64,000 bases of DNA. It comes from Streptomyces sp. NBC_01707 (GTDB lineage Bacteria > Actinomycetota > Actinomycetes > Streptomycetales > Streptomycetaceae). Where the stretch lies: positions 1 to 64,000 of the forward strand of contig NZ_CP109190.1 of NCBI RefSeq assembly GCF_041438805.1. Direction: 5' to 3'. Of the stretch, positions 52,285 through 60,323 are shown piece by piece; the stretch's first letter is position 1; every line of letters begins with the position of its first letter. The position numbers and the translations under genes were made by a program. The notes under the pieces are model-generated. The model ran no database searches. It was not told the origin of the DNA and worked only from the letters and a program-made list of their open reading frames with translations.

Positions 52285-52317
52285 GTGCAGGCCCACCGGT
52301 GTGCAGTGGGCCTGCAC
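52285..52317. terminator. Strong hairpin left of the IS630 element
   Basis: Perfect 12-bp stem 52285-52296/52306-52317 with a 9-base loop, 40 bp outside the IS630 end. Candidate terminator for transcription leaving the IS or for the plus strand. Confidence 0.6.
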
Positions 52318-52366
52318 ACCTCTCAGCCTGGATGGGAGCAAAACTGTTGACCGATTACTGAGGTTT

Positions 52367-52960
52367 TCAGGGTGAGGTCGGTGGGTTGATAGCCAGGCCC
52401 GTGGCGGTGAGGCAGCCGTCGATCAGGTGGGGCCGGATCTGGATTCTGCGTAACTCGCGGCGAAGTGTGCGGTCGAGGTCGTCGGGTGTGTCGAAGGCGG
52501 TGTTGGCCGTGGCTCTGCGCACGAGTGACCAGACGGCCTCGACGGGGTTCAGGTCGGGTGCATAGGGCGGGAGGCGGATGGTGGTGAGCCAGTCGTTTTC
52601 GGCCTCGTACCGTTTCAGCCCAGCAGCCAGGTGGGTGTTCAGGTTGTCCCAGACCACCACGATCGGCCCGCCGAGCTGGATGTGAGCGCGGACCAGCAGA
52701 TCGCGGTAGTCCTGCCAGGAGAAGCTCTTGCGTGCGCCCTTGAGCAGGAGGTGGTTGCGGGGCCGATGGACGAGACGGCTTTTCTCGCCAGGTTTGTAGC
52801 AGCACAAGGCTGCCACCGAGGTCCGGCGACGGGATCTGCCTCTCACCCGGATGACGGGGGTGTGTCCGCGCCGGCCCCAGGTGCGGGCGCGGGGCGGCGT
52901 CATGGAGAACCCGGCCTCGTCCTCGAAGACGATCCAGCCACCATGGGCCGCCGCGAGGCT
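52367..52960 (-). CDS. IS630 transposase, second frame (DDE part)
   Basis: Continues from the first frame as AAAHGGWIVFEDEAGFSMTP (first Asp in FEDEAG), then VVVWDNLNTHLAAGL (second Asp) and LPPYAPDLNPVEAVWSLVRR (final Glu), the full DDE triad of IS630/Tc1 enzymes, to a stop at 52367. It has no good start of its own in this region, so it is likely expressed by frameshifting; otherwise it is a simple mutation. Confidence 0.8.
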   Translation of the reverse strand, partial: SLAAAHGGWIVFEDEAGFSMTPPRARTWGRRGHTPVIRVRGRSRRRTSVAALCCYKPGEKSRLVHRPRNHLLLKGARKSFSWQDYRDLLVRAHIQLGGPIVVVWDNLNTHLAAGLKRYEAENDWLTTIRLPPYAPDLNPVEAVWSLVRRATANTAFDTPDDLDRTLRRELRRIQIRPHLIDGCLTATGLAINPPTSP

Positions 52961-53439
52961 TTTACCCGCGGCCACACCTCCTTCTTCCACAGCTCGACGG
53001 CGCGCTCGTCGCGTTCGAGGGCTCTGCGGGCAGGTGCCTGCCAAGACCAGCCGTGCCGTTTCAGCAGCCGCCATACGGTCGCCACCGACAGACTCACTCG
53101 CAGACGCCGGCGGATCACCGTCTGGACCCGGGCCAGGGTCCAACGTTCATCTTCGAAACCGTGCGCCGACGGGCCCTTGCCGAGTTCGTCCTCGAGCACG
53201 GCGAACTGGGAATCGGTAACGGTCGGAGAGTTGGCCGGGCCTGCGGAACGCAAGGCCTCCATGCCACTCTCGCGCCAGGCACGGCGCCAGCGTTCCACCG
53301 ACCGCACACTCACCCGCAGATCCTTCGCGATCACCGCGGTCTTCTCACCCGCCGCGAACCGCTCGCCAGCCTTCAGCCGGATCCCCTCACGAAACGCCCG
53401 ACGCTCAGCAGTCAGGCCCCCACCCTCCGGATAACGCAT
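52900..53439 (-). CDS. IS630 transposase, first frame (HTH part)
   Basis: 179 residues from ATG 53439. Helix-turn-helix/winged-helix region: GEKTAVIAKDLRVSVRSVER (~30-50) and LSVATVWRLLKRHGWSW (~115-131). The frame is natural up to KEVWPRVKA, then the natural continuation is in the -1 frame from ~52950. The sequence GTAAAAGCC there could allow -1 slippage, a mechanism used by some IS, to make the full protein. Confidence 0.8.
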   Translation of the reverse strand: MRYPEGGGLTAERRAFREGIRLKAGERFAAGEKTAVIAKDLRVSVRSVERWRRAWRESGMEALRSAGPANSPTVTDSQFAVLEDELGKGPSAHGFEDERWTLARVQTVIRRRLRVSLSVATVWRLLKRHGWSWQAPARRALERDERAVELWKKEVWPRVKASRRPMVAGSSSRTRPGSP

Positions 53440-53462
53440 ACCACCGGCATACCGCAGGGATC

Positions 53463-55574
53463 ATGAACCGTCACTACCCGACGACAACCCGAAAACCTCA
53501 GTACGTGATGGCTGCCACCGACGCCGACGGCAAACGGCTCGGGGAACAGATCGTCCCCACCGCACCCACCCATGGCGAAGCCACCGCATTCGGTGCCGGG
53601 CATCGCACGAACTACGTGTCGGTCCGTCACGGCAACGACATCACCCTCTACGGAAGAGACGCCACCGGCACCTGGTCGGTCCTCACCTCCGGCGCCCCTG
53701 CCGCCGTCGTCGTGGAACTGCGCCGGCAGCACGATGCCCTGTGCGGGCCGCGGCCGGCCTGGGACGAGGAGCCCGAGGTCGGCCGCGCCTCCACCGGCGA
53801 TTACCTGCTGACCGCGATCGGCGTGGACGGCGAGCCGTTCGGGGAACGTGTCAGCCCCACAAGGCCTACGCCCGCCGAGGCCGCCGCACTCGGCGATCTC
53901 CACGAGTCGGACTACGTCATAGCCGGCCGGCACGACAGTGACGTGGTCACGCTCTACGGGCGCGGCAGCGACAACTCCTGGTCAGTGATCGCGGCCGATG
54001 TCGACGTCGATACTGCCGAGGAGATGTGCCTCTGGTTCGACCTCACGCGCCGTCACGGGAGGCGGTTGCCAGCGGGCCACCACCCTCTCGAGGACGTATC
54101 GATGCCCGAGGACAGGCGGATGGCGGCAGTACAGGCGATCTCGTTGGTCGTGGAGGAGATCCTGTCACGCCGCCTGGACTACCCCACGCAGGGCCTGACG
54201 GCGGATCGCTTCGCGGCGGGCTGGAGCGTGTACGCACCGGTGAACGTCGACGATAGCGACCCGATGGCCTTCCTGGACATGCCGGTGGGCCGGTCGGTGT
54301 TCCTTGTCAGCGACGCCGGGCGGATCAAGGAGATCTCGAGTTCGGTCCCCCCGCACCAGGCCGAGGAGATGTTCACCGCCGAGGAGACCTACCTCTGCCG
54401 AAGTCCCGCAGCCGACCGGTTCATGACCGACCTCAAGGAGGAGGTCATGCGGCTCGACGCCGCATCGGGCGGCGCCGCGGGCATCAGTTCGTTCACCGTC
54501 GTCGGCCCCTCCACAGAAGAGATCGTGGCCAGGGCATCACGGCTGGTCGGCCCGATCACGCAGCAACTGGCACAGCTCGGCCCACCGGGATGGGACCACT
54601 TCACCGCAATCTTCTCATTCACCGTCTCCGGCGAAGTCGCCCAACTGCGCTTCCGGTCCGGGAAACGACGCACCGAGACCCCTGTTCCCGAGCAAATAGC
54701 CCTGCTGGTCCGCCGACAGCGACACCTCGCCGCGCACCTGCCGGCCGGGCCGTGGTGGCGCCTGCTGCTCACCGTCAGCCACAGCGTGGGAACAGGTGCC
54801 CACGTCATGACCGAGTACGACTACGGCGACGAGCCCTTCCCCACCGAGGACCTGCTGGCCCCCCATCACTACCGCAACGACTTCGCCGCCTACCCGAGGG
54901 GCGAGGTCCCCGGCTGGCTGAAGCGTCATGCCGCGGCTGCCGGGAAACCCGCCGCGTCCGAGCCGCGCGCCGCCACCGACCACCGCACCGAGCCGCGCGG
55001 GCCTGTCGCGCCGCCGCCCCGGATGGTGAACACCGTGCTCCGCGGAAAGCAGTTGTACGCCGACGAACGGCAGATCGTGTACGGCCGCCACTCGATCGAG
55101 CTCGAAGAAGTGGAATGGGTGTCCTACTCCGCCACACACACCATCCACCGAGGGTTCCTCTTCCCGAGCATGCACGACACCTCGTACCAGCTGTCCGTGG
55201 GTCACGACGAGCGTGGGCGGAAGCCGGTGATCGGCCTCGGGTGGTTCAAGAACGGCAAGAACCACGTGACGCCGCCCGAGTGGATCGCCATGGTCGAGTT
55301 CGTCCAACGGTACGTCGAACCGCAGCTCGTGGCAGGGCTCGTCGACCGTGTCCGCCGTGGCGAGACCGTCCGGATCGGTGGTCTTCAGATCCGCCCGGAG
55401 GGCCTCCTGGCCCACCGGTTCAACCCGTCGTGGTCGTCGCTCGCGGGGGCGCGGGCGGCCGACGGCAACGTCTGGTTCTACCTGCACGGCCAGTCCCAAG
55501 CCGCCACCAGAGTTCCCCTGGACACCCCCAATGCCGTACTCCTGCCCCGACTGATCGCCACCTTCACCGCATGA
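53463..55574 (+). CDS. Multi-domain immunity-like protein
   Basis: 703 residues if it starts at ATG 53463, which lies inside the IS630 end; ATG 53508 would be the first start outside it. Two tandem ~75-residue repeats come first (GEQIVPTAPTHGEATAFGAG..ITLYGRDATGTWSVL and GERVSPTRPTPAEAAALGDL..VTLYGRGSDNSWSVI). Then a YrhB/Imm35-like domain (AAGWSVYAPV ... PVGRSVFLVSDAGRIKEISS, ~210-300), a domain with MTEYDYGDEPFPTEDLL (~440-500) that recalls polymorphic-toxin immunity proteins, and a beta-rich C-terminal domain. This fits a polyimmunity protein against several toxins. Assignment rests on patterns only. Confidence 0.6.
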   Translation: MNRHYPTTTRKPQYVMAATDADGKRLGEQIVPTAPTHGEATAFGAGHRTNYVSVRHGNDITLYGRDATGTWSVLTSGAPAAVVVELRRQHDALCGPRPAWDEEPEVGRASTGDYLLTAIGVDGEPFGERVSPTRPTPAEAAALGDLHESDYVIAGRHDSDVVTLYGRGSDNSWSVIAADVDVDTAEEMCLWFDLTRRHGRRLPAGHHPLEDVSMPEDRRMAAVQAISLVVEEILSRRLDYPTQGLTADRFAAGWSVYAPVNVDDSDPMAFLDMPVGRSVFLVSDAGRIKEISSSVPPHQAEEMFTAEETYLCRSPAADRFMTDLKEEVMRLDAASGGAAGISSFTVVGPSTEEIVARASRLVGPITQQLAQLGPPGWDHFTAIFSFTVSGEVAQLRFRSGKRRTETPVPEQIALLVRRQRHLAAHLPAGPWWRLLLTVSHSVGTGAHVMTEYDYGDEPFPTEDLLAPHHYRNDFAAYPRGEVPGWLKRHAAAAGKPAASEPRAATDHRTEPRGPVAPPPRMVNTVLRGKQLYADERQIVYGRHSIELEEVEWVSYSATHTIHRGFLFPSMHDTSYQLSVGHDERGRKPVIGLGWFKNGKNHVTPPEWIAMVEFVQRYVEPQLVAGLVDRVRRGETVRIGGLQIRPEGLLAHRFNPSWSSLAGARAADGNVWFYLHGQSQAATRVPLDTPNAVLLPRLIATFTA

Positions 55575-56343
55575 GAGGGCGTTTGAAGTCGTGCGCAAGA
55601 TGTTCGCAGGGGATTCCCGTGCGGTTGACGTAGAGGTTTGCGTTGTCGGCTCTCCTGCCCCCGTCGGCTGCCGGCCGTCTGCTCAGTCATCTGCCCGAGG
55701 ACGCGGTGGAGCTGTTGCTGGCGAGAATCATCGCGCAGTCGTAGGCATGCAGTTGCTCTGGCTGACGTTGGGCTCTCGCGGCGTGATCGAGCGCTTTGGC
55801 GCGGGCTCCGTATCAGGATCGGCGGCATCGCCCCGGCCGTCCTCGCCGAGCCCTACCGGTCGGCGGCGACCCTGGGCGAGGGAATGGGTGGACACGCAGG
55901 TGCACGGGACGGGCGATCGTGGGCTCAGGCCGACGCGCAGGACGCGGCCTTCCCCCGTGAGGCGATCCCGCCTGCCGGGCCGGTCGCGGAGGCGCGTCGC
56001 TGCTCCTGCACGAGGCGTTCCTGGCCGCCGCGTTCGCGCTGCCGCTCGGTGACCGCTACCGCCCGGGCCTGCCCTCGCCCTACCTGCGGTGCAAGGCCCA
56101 GGTGGTGCAGCTGCTGCCGTCCGCCGCGCTGGAGGTGCTGCAGCGGCGCAAGCAGTACTTCAAGACCGCGTTCGCGATCGCGTCCCCCTCCGGGTGCCGC
56201 GCACCGCGGTGCGTGGGCGCGGGACTGCTGGACGGTGACGCGCTGGCGGTCGAGACCGATCTGGCGGTGCTGCTGGTCGTTGCGGCGCTGGAGCGGTGGC
56301 TGGCCGGAGCCGAGATGAAGGCGGTCATCACAAAAGTCTGATC
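55575..56343. other. Decayed coding region
   Basis: Fragments only. A frame at 55643-55745 reads LSALLPPSAAGRLLSHLPED to TAG. A frame from ~56000 reads LPSPYLRCKAQVVQLLPSAA LEVLQRRKQYFKTAFAIA and ends AEMKAVITKV near 56341. Natural-looking pieces in changing frames indicate at least one dead gene of unknown function. Confidence 0.4.
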
Positions 56344-56396
56344 CGTCAGCGTCAGCCACTTACGGATGGCGTGCTCACACCAAGTACCATCCCCGG

Positions 56397-56567
56397 ATGG
56401 CACTCTTCAGGCGCAACAAAGCCAGCAGCAACGCAACAACCGCACTGCTTGTCGTCACGGACAGCGGCATCACCCGCGTAAGCACCGGTTCGTATGGGAC
56501 AGACCTCGTCCAAGAGGTCGCCAAACTGCTCCGCTCCGAGAACATCCGGAGTCCCGCGCCTGCCTGA
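56397..56567 (+). pseudogene. Small gene cut by an IS1182 fragment
   Basis: ATG 56397 opens MALFRRNKASSNATTALLVV TDSGITRVSTGSYGTDLVQE, a natural start, ending at TGA 56565-56567 just after the junction with IS1182 sequence (~56553). 56 residues remain. Not identified. Confidence 0.5.
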
Positions 56568-57118
56568 GCGATCCCGACTCCCGGCTGGTTCCTGGCAAAC
56601 GCGGCGGCTACCTGCAGGGATACAACATCCAGATTGTGTGCGCTCGCCGCCAGTTCTTGCTGGCCATCGAAGCGCACGACAATCCCTCGGACAGAACGGC
56701 CCTCGTTCCGATGGTGAACAAGACGCAGCACAATCACCAGGCCGCAGGACTCCCCGGAGACATCCAACTCTGGCTCGCCGACAGCGGGTACGCTTCCGCC
56801 GCCGCCTTCGAGGCCCTCGCTGACCTCCCACTGCTGCTCTCGGTCACCAGCGATGCCGACCAGGCAGGCTTCCCCGCGAAACGCCAGCAGGCCCCTGCCG
56901 GCCAGCAGGACATGGCGGCCCGCCTCGCCACCCCGACAGGACGGGCCCAGTACCGTCAGCGCAGTGCCCTGGTCGAGCCGGGGTTCGCCCAGCTCTTCCA
57001 ACGATTCGGGCGCCACCTCAGCTAGCGCGGCCGCCGGGCCGTGGACACCGAGATCAAGCTCCTCGGCACGGTCCACAACCTCAACAAACTGATCAAGCAC
57101 GCACCCAGGAAGCGCTCT
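56556..57118 (+). pseudogene. IS1182 transposase 3' fragment
   Basis: Reads SRLVPGKRGGYLQGYNIQIV ... LWLADSGYASAAAFEALAD ... VEPGFAQLFQRFGRHLS, the C-terminal DDE half of IS1182-type transposases. A TAG at 57023 interrupts before RGRRAVDTEIKLLGTVHNLN, which then ends at 57118. N-terminal half missing. Confidence 0.85.
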
Positions 57119-57126
57119 TGACCTTC

Positions 57127-57308
57127 ACCGGGCAGGAACCGTGCGACAGCCTCTCGCCTGCCCGGCCCGTGTTCCCAAACCCCGGGGCACCGGCCCCGGA
57201 CGTCCGCCCGGCGCCAAGAACAAACACCGGGCACCCCGCTACGACGTCGGCAAGACCGTCAAACGCCCCGAGACCCTCAAGGCCATCGGCAAGCCCGGAA
57301 GACCTTAG
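57127..57308 (+). pseudogene. 3' tail of another transposase
   Basis: Reads ARVPKPRGTGPGRPPGAKNK HRAPRYDVGKTVKRPETLKA to TAG, the basic Pro/Gly/Lys tail typical of a group of Streptomyces transposases. No catalytic part remains. Confidence 0.6.
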
Positions 57309-57325
57309 TAGATAAAGAACAAGCT

Positions 57326-57780
57326 TATCTCGCGACGGTGCTGGACTGCTTCAGCCGCAAGATCGTCGGCTGGTCCACATCGCCGACCACATGCGCACCG
57401 ACCTGGTCACCGACGCACTGCGGATGGCAGCCTCGACCCGCGGCGGCCTGGTCGGCGCCGCGTTCCACTGCGACCACGGAGCGCAATACGGATCCCGGGC
57501 CTTCACCGCCCTCTGCGACCAGCTCGGAGTCACCCGGTCAATGGGCGCGGTCGGCACCAGCGCCGACAACGCGGCCTGCGAAAGCTACCACGCGTCCCTG
57601 AAACGCGAGACTCTCCAGGGCGCCCGCGACTACGGTGACGCCGGCACCTGCCGCAGGACCGTCTTCGCCTGGCTGACCCGCTACAACACCCGCCGCCGGC
57701 ACTCCGCCACGGCCACCTCAGCCCCAACGAATACGAACACCGACACCACACCGCTAAACTCACGCTCGCCGCGTGATCAA
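57326..57780 (+). pseudogene. IS3 orfB 3' fragment
   Basis: Begins YLATVLDCFSRKIVGWS, shifts frame, continues MRTDLVTDALRMAASTRGGL, FHCDHGAQYGSRAFTALCDQ (second Asp), SADNAACESYHASLKRE (Glu region) and shifts again before HLSPNEYEH. At least two frameshifts and no N-terminal half. A different IS3 from the one at 39-40 kb. Confidence 0.85.
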
Positions 57781-57884
57781 TAACCGCGTGCCCACCTTCA
57801 CGGGGAAGGCCCGACACGCACACCCAACAACGTGACAACGCCAGAATCTTGCCCGAAGCCTCAGGGAGTTTGCCCGCCTCTCGA

Positions 57885-58133
57885 TCAGGCGGTGTGTCCT
57901 ACGTGCTCAATGTGCAGCGTGCTGTTCTGGGTATCGATGCGGTACAGGATTCTCCAAGGGCCGCTGTGCAGACGCCGGTGACTGCTTCCCCACGCGCGAG
58001 AGCCTTCGGGGGCCGGATCATCCGCAAGCCGGTCCGTGGCATGCAGCAGTGCGTCCACGCCGGCAGGGTCGGCCTTCAGGTGGCCGGCTGCTTCATTGAG
58101 GGCGGCAGGCTCCCAGGTGACGCTCCAGCTCAC
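57885..58133 (-). CDS. RelE/ParE-type toxin
   Basis: 82 residues. WEPAALNEAAGHLKADPAGV, RLADDPAPEGSRAWGS and GPWRILYRIDTQNSTLHIEH form the compact RelE/ParE beta-alpha fold, an mRNA interferase or gyrase inhibitor. Start overlaps the antitoxin stop (ATGA). Stand-alone pair within IS debris, probably a stabilising module. Confidence 0.9.
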   Translation of the reverse strand: MSWSVTWEPAALNEAAGHLKADPAGVDALLHATDRLADDPAPEGSRAWGSSHRRLHSGPWRILYRIDTQNSTLHIEHVGHTA

Positions 58134-58396
58134 TCTCCGCTCCGACCTGCCGCGTCGAGGAGCGCAAGACGCGCCTCGGCGTGGGGGACGGGAGCGGGGG
58201 TGATCCCCAGGGCCCTGTCGCGCTCCAGGCGCGCGATGGCCAGGGCGTCTTCGAGGTCCTCCAGTTCCGCGGGCGAGATCAGGACGGCAGCGGGTGTACC
58301 CCGGTCGGTGAGGGTGATGTGCTCGTGCTGGGCGGCACGACGCGCGAGGTCACCCAGACAGGTACGGGCTTCAGCAATCGGATATGTACTCGACAT
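58130..58396 (-). CDS. Phd/YefM-type antitoxin
   Basis: 88 residues. MSSTYPIAEARTCLGDLARR AAQ then ITLTDRGTPAAVLISPAELE is the Phd/YefM N-terminal DNA-binding fold; the C-terminal helix neutralises the toxin. No ribosome site before ATG; with TAATCTAGATCC in front it may be leaderless. AT-rich upstream sequence around 58400-58420 is the likely autoregulated promoter. Confidence 0.92.
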   Translation of the reverse strand: MSSTYPIAEARTCLGDLARRAAQHEHITLTDRGTPAAVLISPAELEDLEDALAIARLERDRALGITPAPVPHAEARLALLDAAGRSGE

Positions 58397-58434
58397 GGAT
58401 CTAGATTACACCTACATCACACTTCGTGGCAATG

Positions 58435-58760
58435 GGCTGTCGGTGTCGGACAACACGGCCCGTCCTGGTCGACAGCCCGCCACAGATACTTCTGCACCCC
58501 GTTAATCCTGATGAAGACCTCGTCCAGATGCCACTTGTCACCGGGCCGGGGACGTCGGCGCCGCAGTCCGTCGGCATAGGCCTCCCCGAACTTGGCGCAC
58601 CACCGCCGCACCGTCTCGTGGGAGACGATCACACCGCGCTCGAGCATCAGCTCCTCGAGCTCGCGGAATGACAGCGGGAACCGGAAGTACAGCCCTACGC
58701 AGTGAGAGATCACCTCGACCGTCACGGACGACACCAGCGATCCCCTCCCAGCGTGATCAA
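58435..58760 (-). mobile_element. IS6-family transposase 5' fragment
   Basis: Reads VTVEVISHCVGLYFRFPLSF RELEELMLERGVIVSHETVR RWCAKFG and GDKWHLDEVFIRINGVQKYL (first Asp), then breaks off after RAVDQDG into unrelated sequence. About 110 residues, without the remaining DDE residues. Confidence 0.88.
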
Positions 58761-58861
58761 CACGTAGACGGGACCGGTCGCGGACCCGCACCACCACGCA
58801 GCAAAACAGCCGACCTGATCAAAGACCTCAACATCGCCCGGGAGGGCCACCACCGGGTCCG

Positions 58862-59014
58862 CGCGGGCACGCAGAAGAGATCGTCGCGGAAAGCGAGACC
58901 GCCCCCGTCATGGTGAAGCTGGGCGTGCGGATCACGAACACCAAGACCCGCCGCGACAAGCTCACCGCGGAGCAGCGCGTCGCGCTCGCGGAGCTGGGCG
59001 TGGGGTGGGCGTGA
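58862..59014 (+). pseudogene. 3' tail of a helicase-associated-domain gene
   Basis: One plus frame reads EIVAESETAPVMVKLGVRIT NTKTRRDKLTAEQRVALAEL GVGWA to TGA at 59014, the typical last repeat of actinomycete helicase-associated proteins. It overlaps the 3' end of the SWIM gene on the other strand, which marks a recombination junction near 59014. Confidence 0.6.
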
Positions 59015-60323
59015 TGTCCGGGCTGGCGAGCAGCCCGGCCAGTACTGCTGTCACGTCCCGGTCTGCGGGACCGGCCGGCCACCAGCCGCCCTGTTCCTTG
59101 CGGTACGGGTACCAGCGTCCGTCGGTGCCCAGCCGTAGCTGGGCGTCGTGTCCGATCACCGTCAGCCGGTTGCGGGCGGTTCGCAGTCCTGGGGGCTGTT
59201 CGCCCTCCCACGCTTGCTTGATCGCCTCGCGGGCCAGGTTGAGTTGCGAGGGGTCCGGGTCCCACGCGTCGTCCAGGACCGGCAGGGCTGCGGCGCCGCC
59301 CTGCCGCCAGGCCCGTACCGCTCGTGTGAGCGCCTGGGGGGTGCGGCCTGCGTGCCCGCAGAGCCGGGCGAAAACTCCCGACGGGGGTGCGGCCGCCGCG
59401 AGGCGTACGAGATCCTCGGCCGCGGTGAGGTTGGCCGGGCCGGTGGGCTGGTGCGGGATGTCGTGGGACAGCGCGGCCTGGCGGAGCAGTCGTGCCGCGC
59501 GGGTGGCCGTGTCGGCCGCCAGGAACTGAAGGGCCGACGGGTCCAGTTCGGGTGCGGGGTCGCCCGCGGTCGCGAACGATGCCACCTGCGCTGGGCGGTC
59601 AGCCTCGGGTGGCGGGGCAGGCAGGGGTGCTATCCCTGCGCGGGCGGTGGCGAATACGTCGCGGGCGGGCACACCGAGCGGTCCGGCCGGGGCGAGGTCC
59701 TGCGGCGCGGTGTCCTCGGCCGCTGCCTGGACGGCGTTGCGCCGCTGGAGCTCGTTCATCAGTTCGCGCTCGCCGCGCCCACGCAGCAGGAGCAGGACGA
59801 ACGGGTCGTGGTCGAGGAGGCGGGCCACCTGGTAGAAGACGGCGGCGGCGTGTTTGCAGGGGTAGCCCCAGTCGGGGCAGGAGCAGTTGGGGGTCAGTTC
59901 GCCTCGCCGGGGCAGCAGGCGGACGCCGGCCCGGGCGGCGTCGTCGACCAGGGTGGTGGGCATGTCCCGGTCGAGCAGGGCCGCGATATGCCCGGCCTGG
60001 CCGGCGGCGGTATCCAGCAGCAGTTCCCAGTCACGGGGGCTGAGTTGGGGGATGTCCATCGACGTCCGGTACGGCGCAGGGCGGCTGCCTTGGACACGGG
60101 CGGCCACCCGGCCCGGGGTGACGGTGATCTCACCGACGTTGCCGCCGCGCGCGTAGGTCCGTCCCCTCGCGAGACGCCCCGTCGCCAGGCGCTGCTTGCC
60201 TTCCAGTGCTTCCACCCACGCGTTGCCCCACCAGGATTCGGCGAAGGACCGCCGCCCCCGGGCCGCAGTCAGCGGTGGGAAGGTCCGGGTACGGCCGTCG
60301 TCAGCCTTCTTCGGGCGGCTCAT
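58962..60323 (-). CDS. SWIM zinc-finger protein
   Basis: 453 residues from ATG 60323, overlapping the SNF2 stop (ATGA). SWIM motif C-x-C-x(n)-C-x-H is seen as NCSCPDWGYPCKHAAAVFY near ~147-165. N terminus FAESWWGNAWVEALEG and RGRTYARGGNVGEITVTPGR is typical for the actinomycete SWIM partner of SNF2 helicases. The last ~16 residues (TPTPRPAPRARRAAPR) are antisense to the helicase-associated tail on the plus strand, so the natural C terminus was probably replaced. Likely a DNA- or protein-binding cofactor of the helicase. Confidence 0.88.
   Translation of the reverse strand: MSRPKKADDGRTRTFPPLTAARGRRSFAESWWGNAWVEALEGKQRLATGRLARGRTYARGGNVGEITVTPGRVAARVQGSRPAPYRTSMDIPQLSPRDWELLLDTAAGQAGHIAALLDRDMPTTLVDDAARAGVRLLPRRGELTPNCSCPDWGYPCKHAAAVFYQVARLLDHDPFVLLLLRGRGERELMNELQRRNAVQAAAEDTAPQDLAPAGPLGVPARDVFATARAGIAPLPAPPPEADRPAQVASFATAGDPAPELDPSALQFLAADTATRAARLLRQAALSHDIPHQPTGPANLTAAEDLVRLAAAAPPSGVFARLCGHAGRTPQALTRAVRAWRQGGAAALPVLDDAWDPDPSQLNLAREAIKQAWEGEQPPGLRTARNRLTVIGHDAQLRLGTDGRWYPYRKEQGGWWPAGPADRDVTAVLAGLLASPDITPTPRPAPRARRAAPR

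Larger units (their letters stand above)
52358..53501 (-). mobile_element. IS630-family element, complete
   Basis: 1,144 bp. Terminal inverted repeats CTGAGGTTTTC...GGGT at 52358 and, inverted, at 53501, flanked by TA at 52356-52357 and 53502-53503, the IS630 target duplication. Encodes a transposase in two overlapping frames. It sits on the 5' end of the immunity-like gene to its right. Confidence 0.9.
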
